16,897 nucleotides of DNA, taken from assembly GCA_028687085.1 (NCBI GenBank), contig JAQUAU010000018.1, forward strand, positions 1-16,897, in the 5' to 3' direction. This DNA is from Minisyncoccota bacterium. GTDB lineage: Bacteria > Patescibacteriota > Minisyncoccia > Phycocordibacterales > Phycocordibacteraceae. The position numbers were made by a program, and so were the translations under genes. Shown in pieces: positions 1-6,889 of this stretch. Below the pieces are notes generated by a model. The model made no database searches and was not told the origin of the DNA. It saw only the letters and a list, made by a program, of their open reading frames with translations. Position 1 is the first letter of the stretch. Every line of letters begins with the position of its first letter.

Positions 1-897
1 GGCATTTCCGACGACCGAGCCGGTAATATCGATCGCCTCGACGACCGAGACGCCGGAGAGAAGCATGGTGGAGAAGTTGTCTGCAATGCGCGAGAGATAC
101 AGCTTCTGATAGAGCTCGCCGACATACGGGATGCCGAGCTTCACGCTGTCGAGGACGAGCTTGCCGCGCTCGGTCTTGCCGAGCTGCCAGAGATAGAAGC
201 CGCCGGCGATAAGCGCGATGAGCACGAAGATGCCGTATTGGACGAAGAAATTCGAGAAGCCGATGACGATCTTCGTATAAATCGGCACCTCCTGACCGGA
301 GTCGAGGAGCACGGCGCTGATCTTAGGAATCACGAGCGTGAGCATGAGCGCCATCACGCCGAAGAAGACCAAGATGACGAAAATCGGATAGATGAGCGCA
401 TTTTCGGCTTTGCTCGAGAGGTCATAGGAGCGGTCGAGATAGTCGGCGAGATAGTCGAACGTCTCTGAAAGCTTGCCCGACTCCTCGCCGGCGCGAACCA
501 TGTTCACATAGAATTCTGAAAAGACCTTCGGGTGGCGAGCGAGCGCCGAACTGATAGGGCTCCCGCCCTGGAGATCGTCGCCGACCGTCGAGAGCACTGT
601 CGCGAGCGGCTTGCTCTCGACCTCAGAGGCAAGGAGACGGAACACGCGCAGCGCACTAACCTGCGCCTCAAACAGGGTCGCGATCTGGCGCGAGAGGATG
701 ACGATGTCTTTGTTGGAGATGTGATTGAAAAACGAGATATCGAACTCGAGCAGAGAACGCTTCTCAGCAGGACTGATCGCCGAGATGATGAGATTGCGGC
801 GCTGAAGCGCCGAGATGGCGATCTCCTGCGACGGCGCCTCGATGGCCCCTTCGCGTTCATGCCCGTCTTGGTCGATAGCGTGGTATTTAAATAGCAT
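1..897 (-). CDS. pilC: Type IV pilus inner-membrane platform protein PilC (GspF family), C-terminus cut by window edge
   Basis: Translating the minus strand from the ATG at 897-895 gives 299 in-frame codons with no stop to the window edge, so the C-terminus is missing (the family is usually about 400 residues). The N-terminus (MLFKYHAIDQDG) is typical of PilC/GspF. The first T2SSF domain spans about residues 66-190 and holds the family signature AGEESGKL near 136-143. Membrane segments are visible at about 167-193 and 217-240, and a second T2SSF domain begins near 265. PilC is the polytopic platform on which the PilB and PilT motors act during pilin assembly and disassembly. It is the last visible gene of the pil operon, 27 bp after pilT. 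That gap is very AT-rich and has no Shine-Dalgarno sequence. Seen: frame, motif, membrane segments. Known: platform role. Confidence 0.93.
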   Translation of the reverse strand, partial: MLFKYHAIDQDGHEREGAIEAPSQEIAISALQRRNLIISAISPAEKRSLLEFDISFFNHISNKDIVILSRQIATLFEAQVSALRVFRLLASEVESKPLATVLSTVGDDLQGGSPISSALARHPKVFSEFYVNMVRAGEESGKLSETFDYLADYLDRSYDLSSKAENALIYPIFVILVFFGVMALMLTLVIPKISAVLLDSGQEVPIYTKIVIGFSNFFVQYGIFVLIALIAGGFYLWQLGKTERGKLVLDSVKLGIPYVGELYQKLYLSRIADNFSTMLLSGVSVVEAIDITGSVVGNA

Positions 898-921
898 ATT
901 TAAATGTGTATATATTTAAAT
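885..921. repeat. Three copies of the 8-bp palindrome ATTTAAAT around the pilC start
   Basis: ATTTAAAT occurs at 885-892, 898-905 and 914-921, in an AT-only-like patch that contrasts with the GC-rich surroundings. It covers the pilT-pilC junction and the first pilC codons. A TATACA hexamer on the minus strand lies 9 nt before the pilC ATG and could act as a -10 element. Function is unknown; it may be a local promoter or an unstructured translation-entry region in place of a Shine-Dalgarno. Confidence 0.5.
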
Positions 922-924
922 ATT

Positions 925-1986
925 TTATAAATATCTCTCAAACGTCTTCGGATCCATCGCATACTCAAACGCATGTTCGACCGTTACTTCGCCGCGCCGC
1001 ACGAGTTCGGCAAGCGAGCGATCCATGTCGATCATCCCCTCTTGCGAGCTCGTCTGGATCACGGCGCTGATCTCATGCGTCCGTCCATCGCGGATGAGCG
1101 TGCTAATCGCGCTGTTGTTGATGAGAAGTTCATAGGCCGGAACGAGCCCGCCCGAGACGCGCGGGATAAGGCGCTGAGAGAAGATGCCCGCGAGACTCCC
1201 GGCGAGCTGAACGCGCACCTGACCCTGTTGTTCGGCGGGGAACATGTCGATGATGCGGTCGATCGTCTGTGCGGCGTTGTTGGTGTGGAGCGTGGAGAAG
1301 ACGAGGTGGCCGGTCTCGGCGGCCGTGACGGCGGACGAAATGGTCTCGTAGTCGCGCATCTCGCCGACCATGATGACGTCAACGTCTTCGCGGAAGGCGT
1401 TCTGGAGCGCATTATGAAAATCGGGTGCGTCGATATGGATCTCGCGCTGGTGGATGAGCGACTTCTTCTGGGTGAAGAGGTACTCGACCGGATCTTCGAT
1501 AGTGAGGATGTGTTCGGCGCGCGAGTCGTTGATGCGATCAATCATCGTCGCCAGCGTCGTCGACTTACCCTGCCCTACCGGCCCGACGACCAAGAAGAAT
1601 CCTTGCTCGCGCTGGGTGAAGACCTCGAGAATCGGTGGGAGATTGAGCTCGGCAAACGTGCTGATTGCGCGCGGGATGAGCCGGAGCGCGAGCGCGACCG
1701 CTCCTTGCACGCGATATCCGTTCACACGGAAGCGCGCATCGGTCTTGTGCGCATAAGAGAGGTCGATAGCCTGTTCAGAGAGGAACGATGCCCAGCGATC
1801 AGGCGGCACGATGCTCTTTAGCATTTCTTCGGTGTCGGTATCGGTGAAGGCCGGATACTTAAGCAGGGGGACCAGCGCGCCTGAGACGCGAATCATGGGC
1901 GACCCACCGGCGAATATATGGAGATCAGAACCGCCCTGAGCAATGACGACATCTAGCAAGTCTTCGAGGCGTTTGTCGGTGGACAT
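925..1986 (-). CDS. pilT: Type IV pilus retraction ATPase PilT
   Basis: The 353-residue product is a hexameric secretion ATPase that drives pilus retraction. Walker A is GPVGQGKST at 135-143 (usual form GPTGSGKST), the Asp box IEDPVEY is at about 163-169, Walker B DVIMVGEMRD at 203-212 and the His box GHLVFSTLHTNN at 226-237. The C-terminal AISTLIRDGRTHEI (293-306) matches the AIRNLIRE retraction motif that separates PilT from PilB. The start at 1986 (MSTDKRLEDLL) was chosen because conserved PilT sequence begins there and the ATG lies 1 nt after the receiver gene's TAG. An in-frame upstream ATG at 2178 would overlap that gene and add a non-homologous Arg/Ser-rich leader. The length fits the family. 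PilT itself is near certain; whether it is a PilT or PilU paralogue cannot be told here. Confidence 0.95.
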   Translation of the reverse strand: MSTDKRLEDLLDVVIAQGGSDLHIFAGGSPMIRVSGALVPLLKYPAFTDTDTEEMLKSIVPPDRWASFLSEQAIDLSYAHKTDARFRVNGYRVQGAVALALRLIPRAISTFAELNLPPILEVFTQREQGFFLVVGPVGQGKSTTLATMIDRINDSRAEHILTIEDPVEYLFTQKKSLIHQREIHIDAPDFHNALQNAFREDVDVIMVGEMRDYETISSAVTAAETGHLVFSTLHTNNAAQTIDRIIDMFPAEQQGQVRVQLAGSLAGIFSQRLIPRVSGGLVPAYELLINNSAISTLIRDGRTHEISAVIQTSSQEGMIDMDRSLAELVRRGEVTVEHAFEYAMDPKTFERYL

Positions 1987-1987
1987 A

Positions 1988-2380
1988 CTATTGTTTGGCG
2001 GGCGCCTCGATAGTGCGCAGAGTCTCAGCAAACACTTCAGATGGAATAGCAGATGCCTTGATGATGTACCCGTCGGCAGAGAGCTGTTTCGCCCTCTCGA
2101 TATCAGAATCCTGCCCCTGATTAGAAAGGATGATGATCTTCGTGCCCTTCGCGAGGCCCTCCTTCCGTATCGCTTCAAGCGCTTCGAAGCCGCCCATGCC
2201 CGGCATGATGAGATCGAGCAAAATCGCGTCAGGAGCCTTCACTTCATCCTTGCGGAGAGAGGCAAGGAGCTCTTCTCCTCCGTTGAAGACAGTCACTTCA
2301 TGGCCGGCGTTCTTGAACTTGACGGCATACAGGTCGAGAAGAAATCGGTCGTCGTCGACAAGGTACACACGGTAGGTCAT
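1988..2380 (-). CDS. Stand-alone CheY-like response regulator receiver in the pilus operon
   Basis: The 130-residue protein is a single receiver domain with no output domain. The acidic pocket is D9-D10-D11, the phospho-acceptor is D56 in LLDLIMPGMGG, the switch Ser is S86 in ILSN and the conserved Lys is K108 in IIKAS. It lies between pilB (15 nt upstream) and pilT (1 nt downstream), so it is probably co-transcribed and dedicated to the pilus motors. By analogy with PilG/PilH in twitching bacteria it could set the balance of extension and retraction, but no histidine kinase is in the window. A TATACT hexamer on the minus strand at 2395-2390 sits 9 nt before the ATG, and there is no Shine-Dalgarno. 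Receiver identity is certain; its partner and role are inferred. Confidence 0.92.
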   Translation of the reverse strand: MTYRVYLVDDDRFLLDLYAVKFKNAGHEVTVFNGGEELLASLRKDEVKAPDAILLDLIMPGMGGFEALEAIRKEGLAKGTKIIILSNQGQDSDIERAKQLSADGYIIKASAIPSEVFAETLRTIEAPAKQ

Positions 2381-2395
2381 ATATGCAACAGTATA

Positions 2396-4207
2396 CTACG
2401 TCTCAGTGTCAACGGTCTCTTCACCGGGGAATAATTCACCGCCCAGCGTATTGACTTCTTCAAAGGGAATTTCGCCGGCAAGCGCCTTTATGATCGCATC
2501 CTCACGCATCGTGAGCATGCCGCCCGCGCGGGCGGCCGCATAGATCTTCTCTTCGATCGGCTCCTTAAGCACGACCTGCTCTATCGTCTTATCCATCCGC
2601 AATATCTCAAAGACGGCCGTGCGGCCGCGCGTGCCGTTGGGGCACTCATCGGTCGGATTCGCATGGAAAAATTCTGTAAAGGGCGGGAGCTTGGCGCGAT
2701 AGGCCGCAGGCAGATCGGCGAACTCGCGATCAAGAAATTCTTTAATGCTCTCGTCGATCGGAAACGCTTTGCCGCCGCCCGGACAGAGCTTCTGGACGAG
2801 ACGCTGGCCGATGATACCGATCAAGGTCGGTGCGATAAGGAACGGATCGACGCCCATGTCGACCAGGCGCGGAATCGCGCCGGCCGCTGTATTGGTATGA
2901 ATAGTAGAGAAGACGAGGTGTCCGGTGAGCGCGGCCTGCACGGCGAGCACGGCCGTCTCTTTGTCGCGAATCTCGCCGACCATGATGATATCCGGGTCTT
3001 GGCGCAAGATGCTTCGCAGACCGCTCGCGAAGGTGTAGCCGATCTCTGGCCGAACCTGGCTCTGCGCAACGCCGGCAATCTCGTATTCGACTGGGTCTTC
3101 AAGCGATACGACGTTCGCCGTCTCGCGGTCGGTCTCAGAGAGCATCGCGAAAAGCGTTGTCGATTTACCTGATCCGGTCGGCCCGGCGATAAGGATGATG
3201 CCGTAGGGGATCTTCATCATCTCGCGAATCTCTGCGAGATAGGCGTTGCTGAAGCCGACCGACTCGAGCGTGGCTGTCGCGTCTGATTGATCGAGAATAC
3301 GCATCACGACCTTCTCGCCGTATTCTGTCGGGAAGGTAGAAACGCGGAAGTCGATGCGGCGATTCTCCACCTTTGCCGAAAAGCGTCCGTCCTGAGGCTT
3401 GCGTTTCTCGTCGAGGCGCAGTTTCGCGAGAATCTTGATGCGCGCGACGACCGCTTCGTGCACCTTTGCCGGCAATTCAAGCGACGTATGCAGATCTCCG
3501 TCCATGCGAAAACGGACTCGCGTCTTTGTCGGCGACGGCTCAATGTGAATGTCAGAACTGTGTCCCTCAATAGCGTACCGCAAGACAGTAGAGACGATCT
3601 TCGTCACCGGCGCGTCCTCCTTAAGAGATTCATGCGGGCCGGTAAGATCAGGCACTTCTTCATCAGAAAGCGCGAGTGCACTCTCTTCGACGGACGCGCC
3701 GGAGGCCGGCTTTCTACCAGAAGCGACTGCATCAGCGGCCGTCGCGGACGTCTCATACTCGGTCAACGCACGACCGACCTCGCCCGAGAGGTTCTGATAG
3801 GCATCAATGACCCGCTCGAAGTCCTGCTCGGTAATAAGAAACATGACATACGGGATGCCTATCTTCCCCGAGATAAACTGCAGAGCGTCGAAGGCCTCGA
3901 TATTGTCGGGATCGGTGATGCCCACTTCGAGCGCCCCCTCCTTGAGGCCGAGCGGGACGAAACCGTAGTGCCGAGCGGAGTCGATTGGGATATAGCTGAA
4001 CACCTCCTGTGCGGCAGGCGGATCGCCGAGGATGCGCGAAGCGAGGCCATAGGCCTTTCCTGCTTCAGCGAGCGCATCGACGAGTGAGATGCCGCGCTCG
4101 GCGAGTGCGTCTGAGAGCGGCTTCTTCGCCACCAGATCGGCTTCGACCGCCTTGCGGTCACTTGCGGAAAGGAGGCCTTTATCGACGAGTGATCCGAGAA
4201 AATTCAT
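2396..4207 (-). CDS. pilB: Type IV pilus assembly ATPase PilB (GspE family)
   Basis: The 603-residue product is the motor for pilus extension. The N-terminal GspE/MshEN-type region spans about 1-140, followed by a low-complexity Ala/Ser/Glu linker at about 150-195 and the ATPase core. Walker A GPTGSGKST is at 342-350, the Asp box LEDPVEY at 369-375, Walker B DIIMVGEIRD at 406-415 and the His box GHLVFSTIHTNT at 429-440. The family normally carries two CxxC pairs before GRxxxFEIL. Here only C475 (LCPGG) and C522 (ECPNG) remain, and the second half is shortened to ECPNGTRGRTAVFEIL, so the tetracysteine zinc site looks lost or altered. The start at 4207 is 3 nt after the preceding gene's TGA. 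It is followed by the receiver and pilT. Confidence 0.96.
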   Translation of the reverse strand: MNFLGSLVDKGLLSASDRKAVEADLVAKKPLSDALAERGISLVDALAEAGKAYGLASRILGDPPAAQEVFSYIPIDSARHYGFVPLGLKEGALEVGITDPDNIEAFDALQFISGKIGIPYVMFLITEQDFERVIDAYQNLSGEVGRALTEYETSATAADAVASGRKPASGASVEESALALSDEEVPDLTGPHESLKEDAPVTKIVSTVLRYAIEGHSSDIHIEPSPTKTRVRFRMDGDLHTSLELPAKVHEAVVARIKILAKLRLDEKRKPQDGRFSAKVENRRIDFRVSTFPTEYGEKVVMRILDQSDATATLESVGFSNAYLAEIREMMKIPYGIILIAGPTGSGKSTTLFAMLSETDRETANVVSLEDPVEYEIAGVAQSQVRPEIGYTFASGLRSILRQDPDIIMVGEIRDKETAVLAVQAALTGHLVFSTIHTNTAAGAIPRLVDMGVDPFLIAPTLIGIIGQRLVQKLCPGGGKAFPIDESIKEFLDREFADLPAAYRAKLPPFTEFFHANPTDECPNGTRGRTAVFEILRMDKTIEQVVLKEPIEEKIYAAARAGGMLTMREDAIIKALAGEIPFEEVNTLGGELFPGEETVDTET

Positions 4208-4210
4208 TAC

Positions 4211-4513
4211 TCATTTTCCGATTACCCCCGGTATCGAGGCGAATGGATCGAAACGGCCGGATGTCTCGGGAGCTATCGGCGTCGCCAGGTCTAAGAGCAT
4301 GTCGAAGCGCGGATCCGAGAAGATGCGCGTATCAAAAGAGATCGATCCGAGCTCGCTCACGAGCTTATTGAATCGCAGTTGCGCGCTATTCTGGGTCATA
4401 TCGGTCGGTACGAGCGGCACATCGTTGCCTGTCCCGGTGAAGAAGAACCAATACGCGCCCGCCCCGACGACGAGTGTTGCGATAATGATGAGAATAGTGT
4501 TGTTGGATTGCAT
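4211..4513 (-). CDS. Small membrane-anchored pilus protein in the pilP position
   Basis: The 100-residue protein has one N-terminal membrane segment (about residues 6-26) and a short extracytoplasmic part. The C-terminus holds SGRFDPFASIPG (85-96), which recalls the R-x-PF stretch by which PilP binds the PilN/PilO dimer. The position pilM-pilN-pilO-X-pilB matches that of pilP in other operons. It differs from classical PilP in being shorter, lacking a lipobox and lacking the C-terminal beta domain that contacts the secretin, which would fit a cell without an outer membrane. It starts 5 nt after pilO and ends 3 nt before pilB. Seen: topology, motif, context. Inferred: PilP-like adaptor role. 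Confidence 0.75.
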   Translation of the reverse strand: MQSNNTILIIIATLVVGAGAYWFFFTGTGNDVPLVPTDMTQNSAQLRFNKLVSELGSISFDTRIFSDPRFDMLLDLATPIAPETSGRFDPFASIPGVIGK

Positions 4514-4518
4514 ACGGA

Positions 4519-5061
4519 TTAACGCAGCCAGTACAGGCGCAGGGTCATCTGATAGGTATACACGCCCGTGTCGGAGCCTTTTACGACGACATCTTGGATA
4601 TCAAGCAGGCGGGCGCTCCGCTCTACGCCGATCAAAAATGTTTGCAGAGCAGAGAACGTACCCACGGCAGAGAGCGAGAGATTGACTGAGCCGACCGGGC
4701 TCGTAGCGGCCGGAGCAGTCTTTGTGCCGGGAATATCGTTCGTAACGACGTCGATATTTGCGAGCGAGAGGCCCGAGCGGGCCGCAAGCGCATTTAAGTC
4801 GAGGATGAGTCCCACATTGTCGACCGAGTCGGGCAAGAAGGTCGAGAGTCGTTCGAGACTCGAGGCGTCGATCGCGTCGCGCGCGTCGGCAAGCACGTTT
4901 TGCTGTGCCGCATACTGGCGCGCCGCGTCGAGCGCCTGGTTGTCGAGCGCGATCTTCGCCTTAGTGTCGGTTATTGAACCGCTCCATGTCGGATTCACGT
5001 ACACGAAGAAAATACCGGCGGCGACAAAGAGAGCAAGTGTGGGGAGGAGGCGGCTGTTCAT
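4519..5061 (-). CDS. pilO: Type IV pilus alignment protein PilO
   Basis: The 180-residue protein has an N-terminal membrane anchor (about residues 7-22), then a helical stretch rich in Ala, Asp and Gln (about 30-75, probable coiled coil) and a ferredoxin-like C-terminal half that ends in the PilO-type pattern of amphipathic strands (TYQMTLRLYWLR). PilO pairs with PilN in the inner membrane and links PilM in the cytoplasm to the platform. The ATG (5061-5059) overlaps the pilN stop as ATGA, which implies translational coupling with pilN and supports this start. Sequence similarity in this family is low; the call rests on topology, length and gene order. Confidence 0.85.
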   Translation of the reverse strand: MNSRLLPTLALFVAAGIFFVYVNPTWSGSITDTKAKIALDNQALDAARQYAAQQNVLADARDAIDASSLERLSTFLPDSVDNVGLILDLNALAARSGLSLANIDVVTNDIPGTKTAPAATSPVGSVNLSLSAVGTFSALQTFLIGVERSARLLDIQDVVVKGSDTGVYTYQMTLRLYWLR

Positions 5062-5711
5062 AGTGTAGGTGCGGTCGACGAGGCTGGCGCGCTCGACGCG
5101 GATTCTTGCGGCGCAACGGTACTCTCTACGATGCTTTCGGGAGAGAAGACGATGAGCTTCGGATCAAGCTTCGCCGACAAGCCAAACGAGACCGAACTGT
5201 CTTTATTGATACTTATCTTAGAGAAGATGGCGTCCTTGATGCGGCCGTCTTCTGCGAATGCAGTAGAGACCGCGGCCAGTGCATTGAAACTCTTCGCGAG
5301 ACCGGTGCCTTCTATCTTCGACACACCCGCCGCATCGAGCGATATGTGCAGCGCTGTAAAACGAACATTCGCCGGAAGGGTGTTCTTCAGGGCAGTGAAG
5401 AAATTAGAAAATGAGGCGTGCTTGTTGAGGAGCGTCTGACTCTGATTTAAGCGGTTACGCAGTCGCACGAATCCCTCGACGGTTGGCTGATCGATCGCGT
5501 CGGTCGCCGCCTTGAGCGCAGCGTCTTTTGCCGCCAGATCAGAAGCGAGGATGCGGCCATAGAGGAACACGCCGAGCGCTCCGACAAAGATGAGGCCGAG
5601 GACCGCATACGCGAAGATGCCGAATGCGCCGGTGAAATCAGAACGAAACTTCTGCGGAGCTCCCGAAGCATGAGGGACGAACGATGTGGGTATCGTGGGA
5701 GGAAGAGCCAT
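5058..5711 (-). CDS. pilN: Type IV pilus assembly protein PilN
   Basis: The 217-residue protein has a cytoplasmic N-terminal tail, a membrane segment (about 29-51), a probable coiled coil (about 55-95) and a periplasmic-type alpha/beta domain (about 100-185), ending in a Ser/Ala/Pro-rich tail. PilN docks on PilM through its N-terminal tail. The usual INLLP motif is absent; PPTIPTSFVPHA (4-15) occupies that place. It follows pilM by 63 nt, the widest gap in the operon, and overlaps pilO by 4 nt. On the minus strand TATACT (5726-5721) lies 9 nt before the ATG, so an internal promoter with an almost leaderless transcript is possible. Call rests mainly on topology and order. Confidence 0.85.
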   Translation of the reverse strand: MALPPTIPTSFVPHASGAPQKFRSDFTGAFGIFAYAVLGLIFVGALGVFLYGRILASDLAAKDAALKAATDAIDQPTVEGFVRLRNRLNQSQTLLNKHASFSNFFTALKNTLPANVRFTALHISLDAAGVSKIEGTGLAKSFNALAAVSTAFAEDGRIKDAIFSKISINKDSSVSFGLSAKLDPKLIVFSPESIVESTVAPQESASSAPASSTAPTL

Positions 5712-5720
5712 TTGTTCTTT

Positions 5721-5726
5721 AGTATA
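5721..5726 (-). promoter_or_regulatory. Possible internal -10 element before pilN
   Basis: TATACT on the minus strand is 9 nt upstream of the pilN ATG, inside the 63-nt pilM-pilN gap. No good -35 hexamer is found at 17 nt. If used, the mRNA would begin about 3 nt before the start codon. Confidence 0.3.
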
Positions 5727-5774
5727 CGCTACTCACACAAGCGGTGTGCGCGTCATCTGTGCAAAACGTCCGAT

Positions 5775-6875
5775 TTACACTTCTTCGAGCTTCCGCAGTG
5801 CGAGACCGACAGCAACCGCGAACTCGGGACCGATCTCTTCGAGAACCGGGCGCATGAAGGCCGGGGCGCCCGTCTTTACAAACGGATCCGCGACGCGCAC
5901 ATCGATGGAGAAAATGCTCTTTGCATAGGTGTTGAGCTCTTTTGTGATACCGCCGCCGCCGGTGAGCACGATAGAGGTAACCGACTTCTTGTGCGCCGTC
6001 TCGTACTGCATCAGGACGCGGCGCGCTTCTGAGAAGATGCGCGAGAAGACGAGCTCGGGGCTCCCGAGCGCTCCGGCACCGCTCATGCCCTCTTCTTTCT
6101 TCATTGCTTCGGCCTGGGCGATTGACACATTGCCGGAAACGGAAATGGCGCGCGTGATGTCCTGACTCCCCACCGAGATGGAGTGCGAGAGCGCCACGAC
6201 ACCGTGTTCGATGATATAGGTCTTGGTCGACGCCGCACCGACATCGATGACCATGGCCGTCTTCATCTGCTCCTCGATGACCGCTCGAATGGTGCTGAAT
6301 ATCTCGATCTCATAGAAACTCGCGGTAAGCCCGGCACCGGCAACAATCTTCTGGAGCGAGGAGAGTTCGTCGTTGTGGACAGCGACAAGCAGCACATCAA
6401 CCGTATCCTTCTTTGCAGCCACTGTGTTCTCCGACTCAGCTTCGGCGAATTGTGCGGGCTCTGCTTCGGGAACGATGAACCAGTCGAGCTGCACTTCGTT
6501 CACCGGCACCGGGATATACTTGCGCGCTTCGAGATTGATGACGGTCTTCTGCTCTACCGGATCCTTGCGGTACGGAAGCGTCACGAGTGTGAGAAGCGAA
6601 CGCGCAAACGGAATCGAGACGCCGCAATTCTTTGTCGTCACCTTGGCCTCGCGCAGAAGGTCCTTCAGAGTCTCGGTAATCTGCTCGGGAGAGAGGTTCG
6701 TCGCCTGCCCCACTTCAGAGCCGCCATAAGGGCCGAGGGCGAGTTCGCCGTAGGTCTCGAGCACTGCCTGCCCCTTTTCTTTACGCAGCTGCACAACCTT
6801 CAGAGACGACGAACCGATATCGACGCCGAGCACGCTCTTTTCTTCTTTCTTAAAAAAGCTATCGAGAAACGACAT
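5775..6875 (-). CDS. pilM: Type IV pilus actin-like ATPase PilM
   Basis: The 366-residue protein has the actin/FtsA-type nucleotide fold. Phosphate-1 motif VLGVDIGSSSLKVV is near residues 15-28, phosphate-2 AMVIDVGAASTKTYII lies mid-protein and the adenosine motif SIVLTGGGG follows. The N-terminus (MSFLDSFFKK) is the usual short amphipathic leader. PilM is the cytoplasmic ring component that binds the PilN tail and couples the motors to the inner-membrane complex. Length fits the family. It is the first gene of the pil operon and diverges from comF with 14 nt between the two ATGs. A TAGTAT hexamer ends 6 nt before the ATG on its strand, consistent with a leaderless transcript. There is no Shine-Dalgarno. 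Confidence 0.96.
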   Translation of the reverse strand: MSFLDSFFKKEEKSVLGVDIGSSSLKVVQLRKEKGQAVLETYGELALGPYGGSEVGQATNLSPEQITETLKDLLREAKVTTKNCGVSIPFARSLLTLVTLPYRKDPVEQKTVINLEARKYIPVPVNEVQLDWFIVPEAEPAQFAEAESENTVAAKKDTVDVLLVAVHNDELSSLQKIVAGAGLTASFYEIEIFSTIRAVIEEQMKTAMVIDVGAASTKTYIIEHGVVALSHSISVGSQDITRAISVSGNVSIAQAEAMKKEEGMSGAGALGSPELVFSRIFSEARRVLMQYETAHKKSVTSIVLTGGGGITKELNTYAKSIFSIDVRVADPFVKTGAPAFMRPVLEEIGPEFAVAVGLALRKLEEV

Positions 6876-6889
6876 GTGATAATACTACC
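6876..6889. promoter_or_regulatory. Divergent overlapping promoters of pilM and comF, both predicted leaderless
   Basis: Only 14 bp separate the two start codons. On plus, GATAAT (6878-6883) ends 6 nt before the comF ATG. On minus, TAGTAT (6887-6882) ends 6 nt before the pilM ATG. The two hexamers overlap, so RNA polymerase could occupy only one at a time. Any -35 elements would lie inside the opposite gene; neither matches TTGACA well. The -10 assignments are inferred from spacing. Confidence 0.4.

Noticed and set aside
504..860. Minus-strand frame of 118 codons inside pilC
   Set aside because: Ser/Arg-rich out-of-frame shadow; the true pilC frame starts at 897 and is open to the window edge.
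973..1821. Long plus-strand frame of 282 codons opposite pilT
   Set aside because: Lies entirely antisense to a certain pilT, composition is charged and without domain features, and no start signal is seen.
1987..2178. N-terminal extension of PilT to the ATG at 2178
   Set aside because: Would overlap the receiver gene by about 190 bp and adds an Arg/Ser-rich sequence that is not PilT; the ATG at 1986 fits the family and the 1-nt gap.
2390..2412. Consensus -35 TTGACA (2412-2407, minus) paired with TATACT before the receiver gene
   Set aside because: The spacing is only 11 nt, too short for a standard promoter, and TTGACA is part of the pilB 3' codons; only the TATACT is kept as a weak -10 candidate.
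3287..4087. Plus-strand frame of 266 codons opposite pilB
   Set aside because: Antisense to the conserved PilB ATPase; no recognisable domain.
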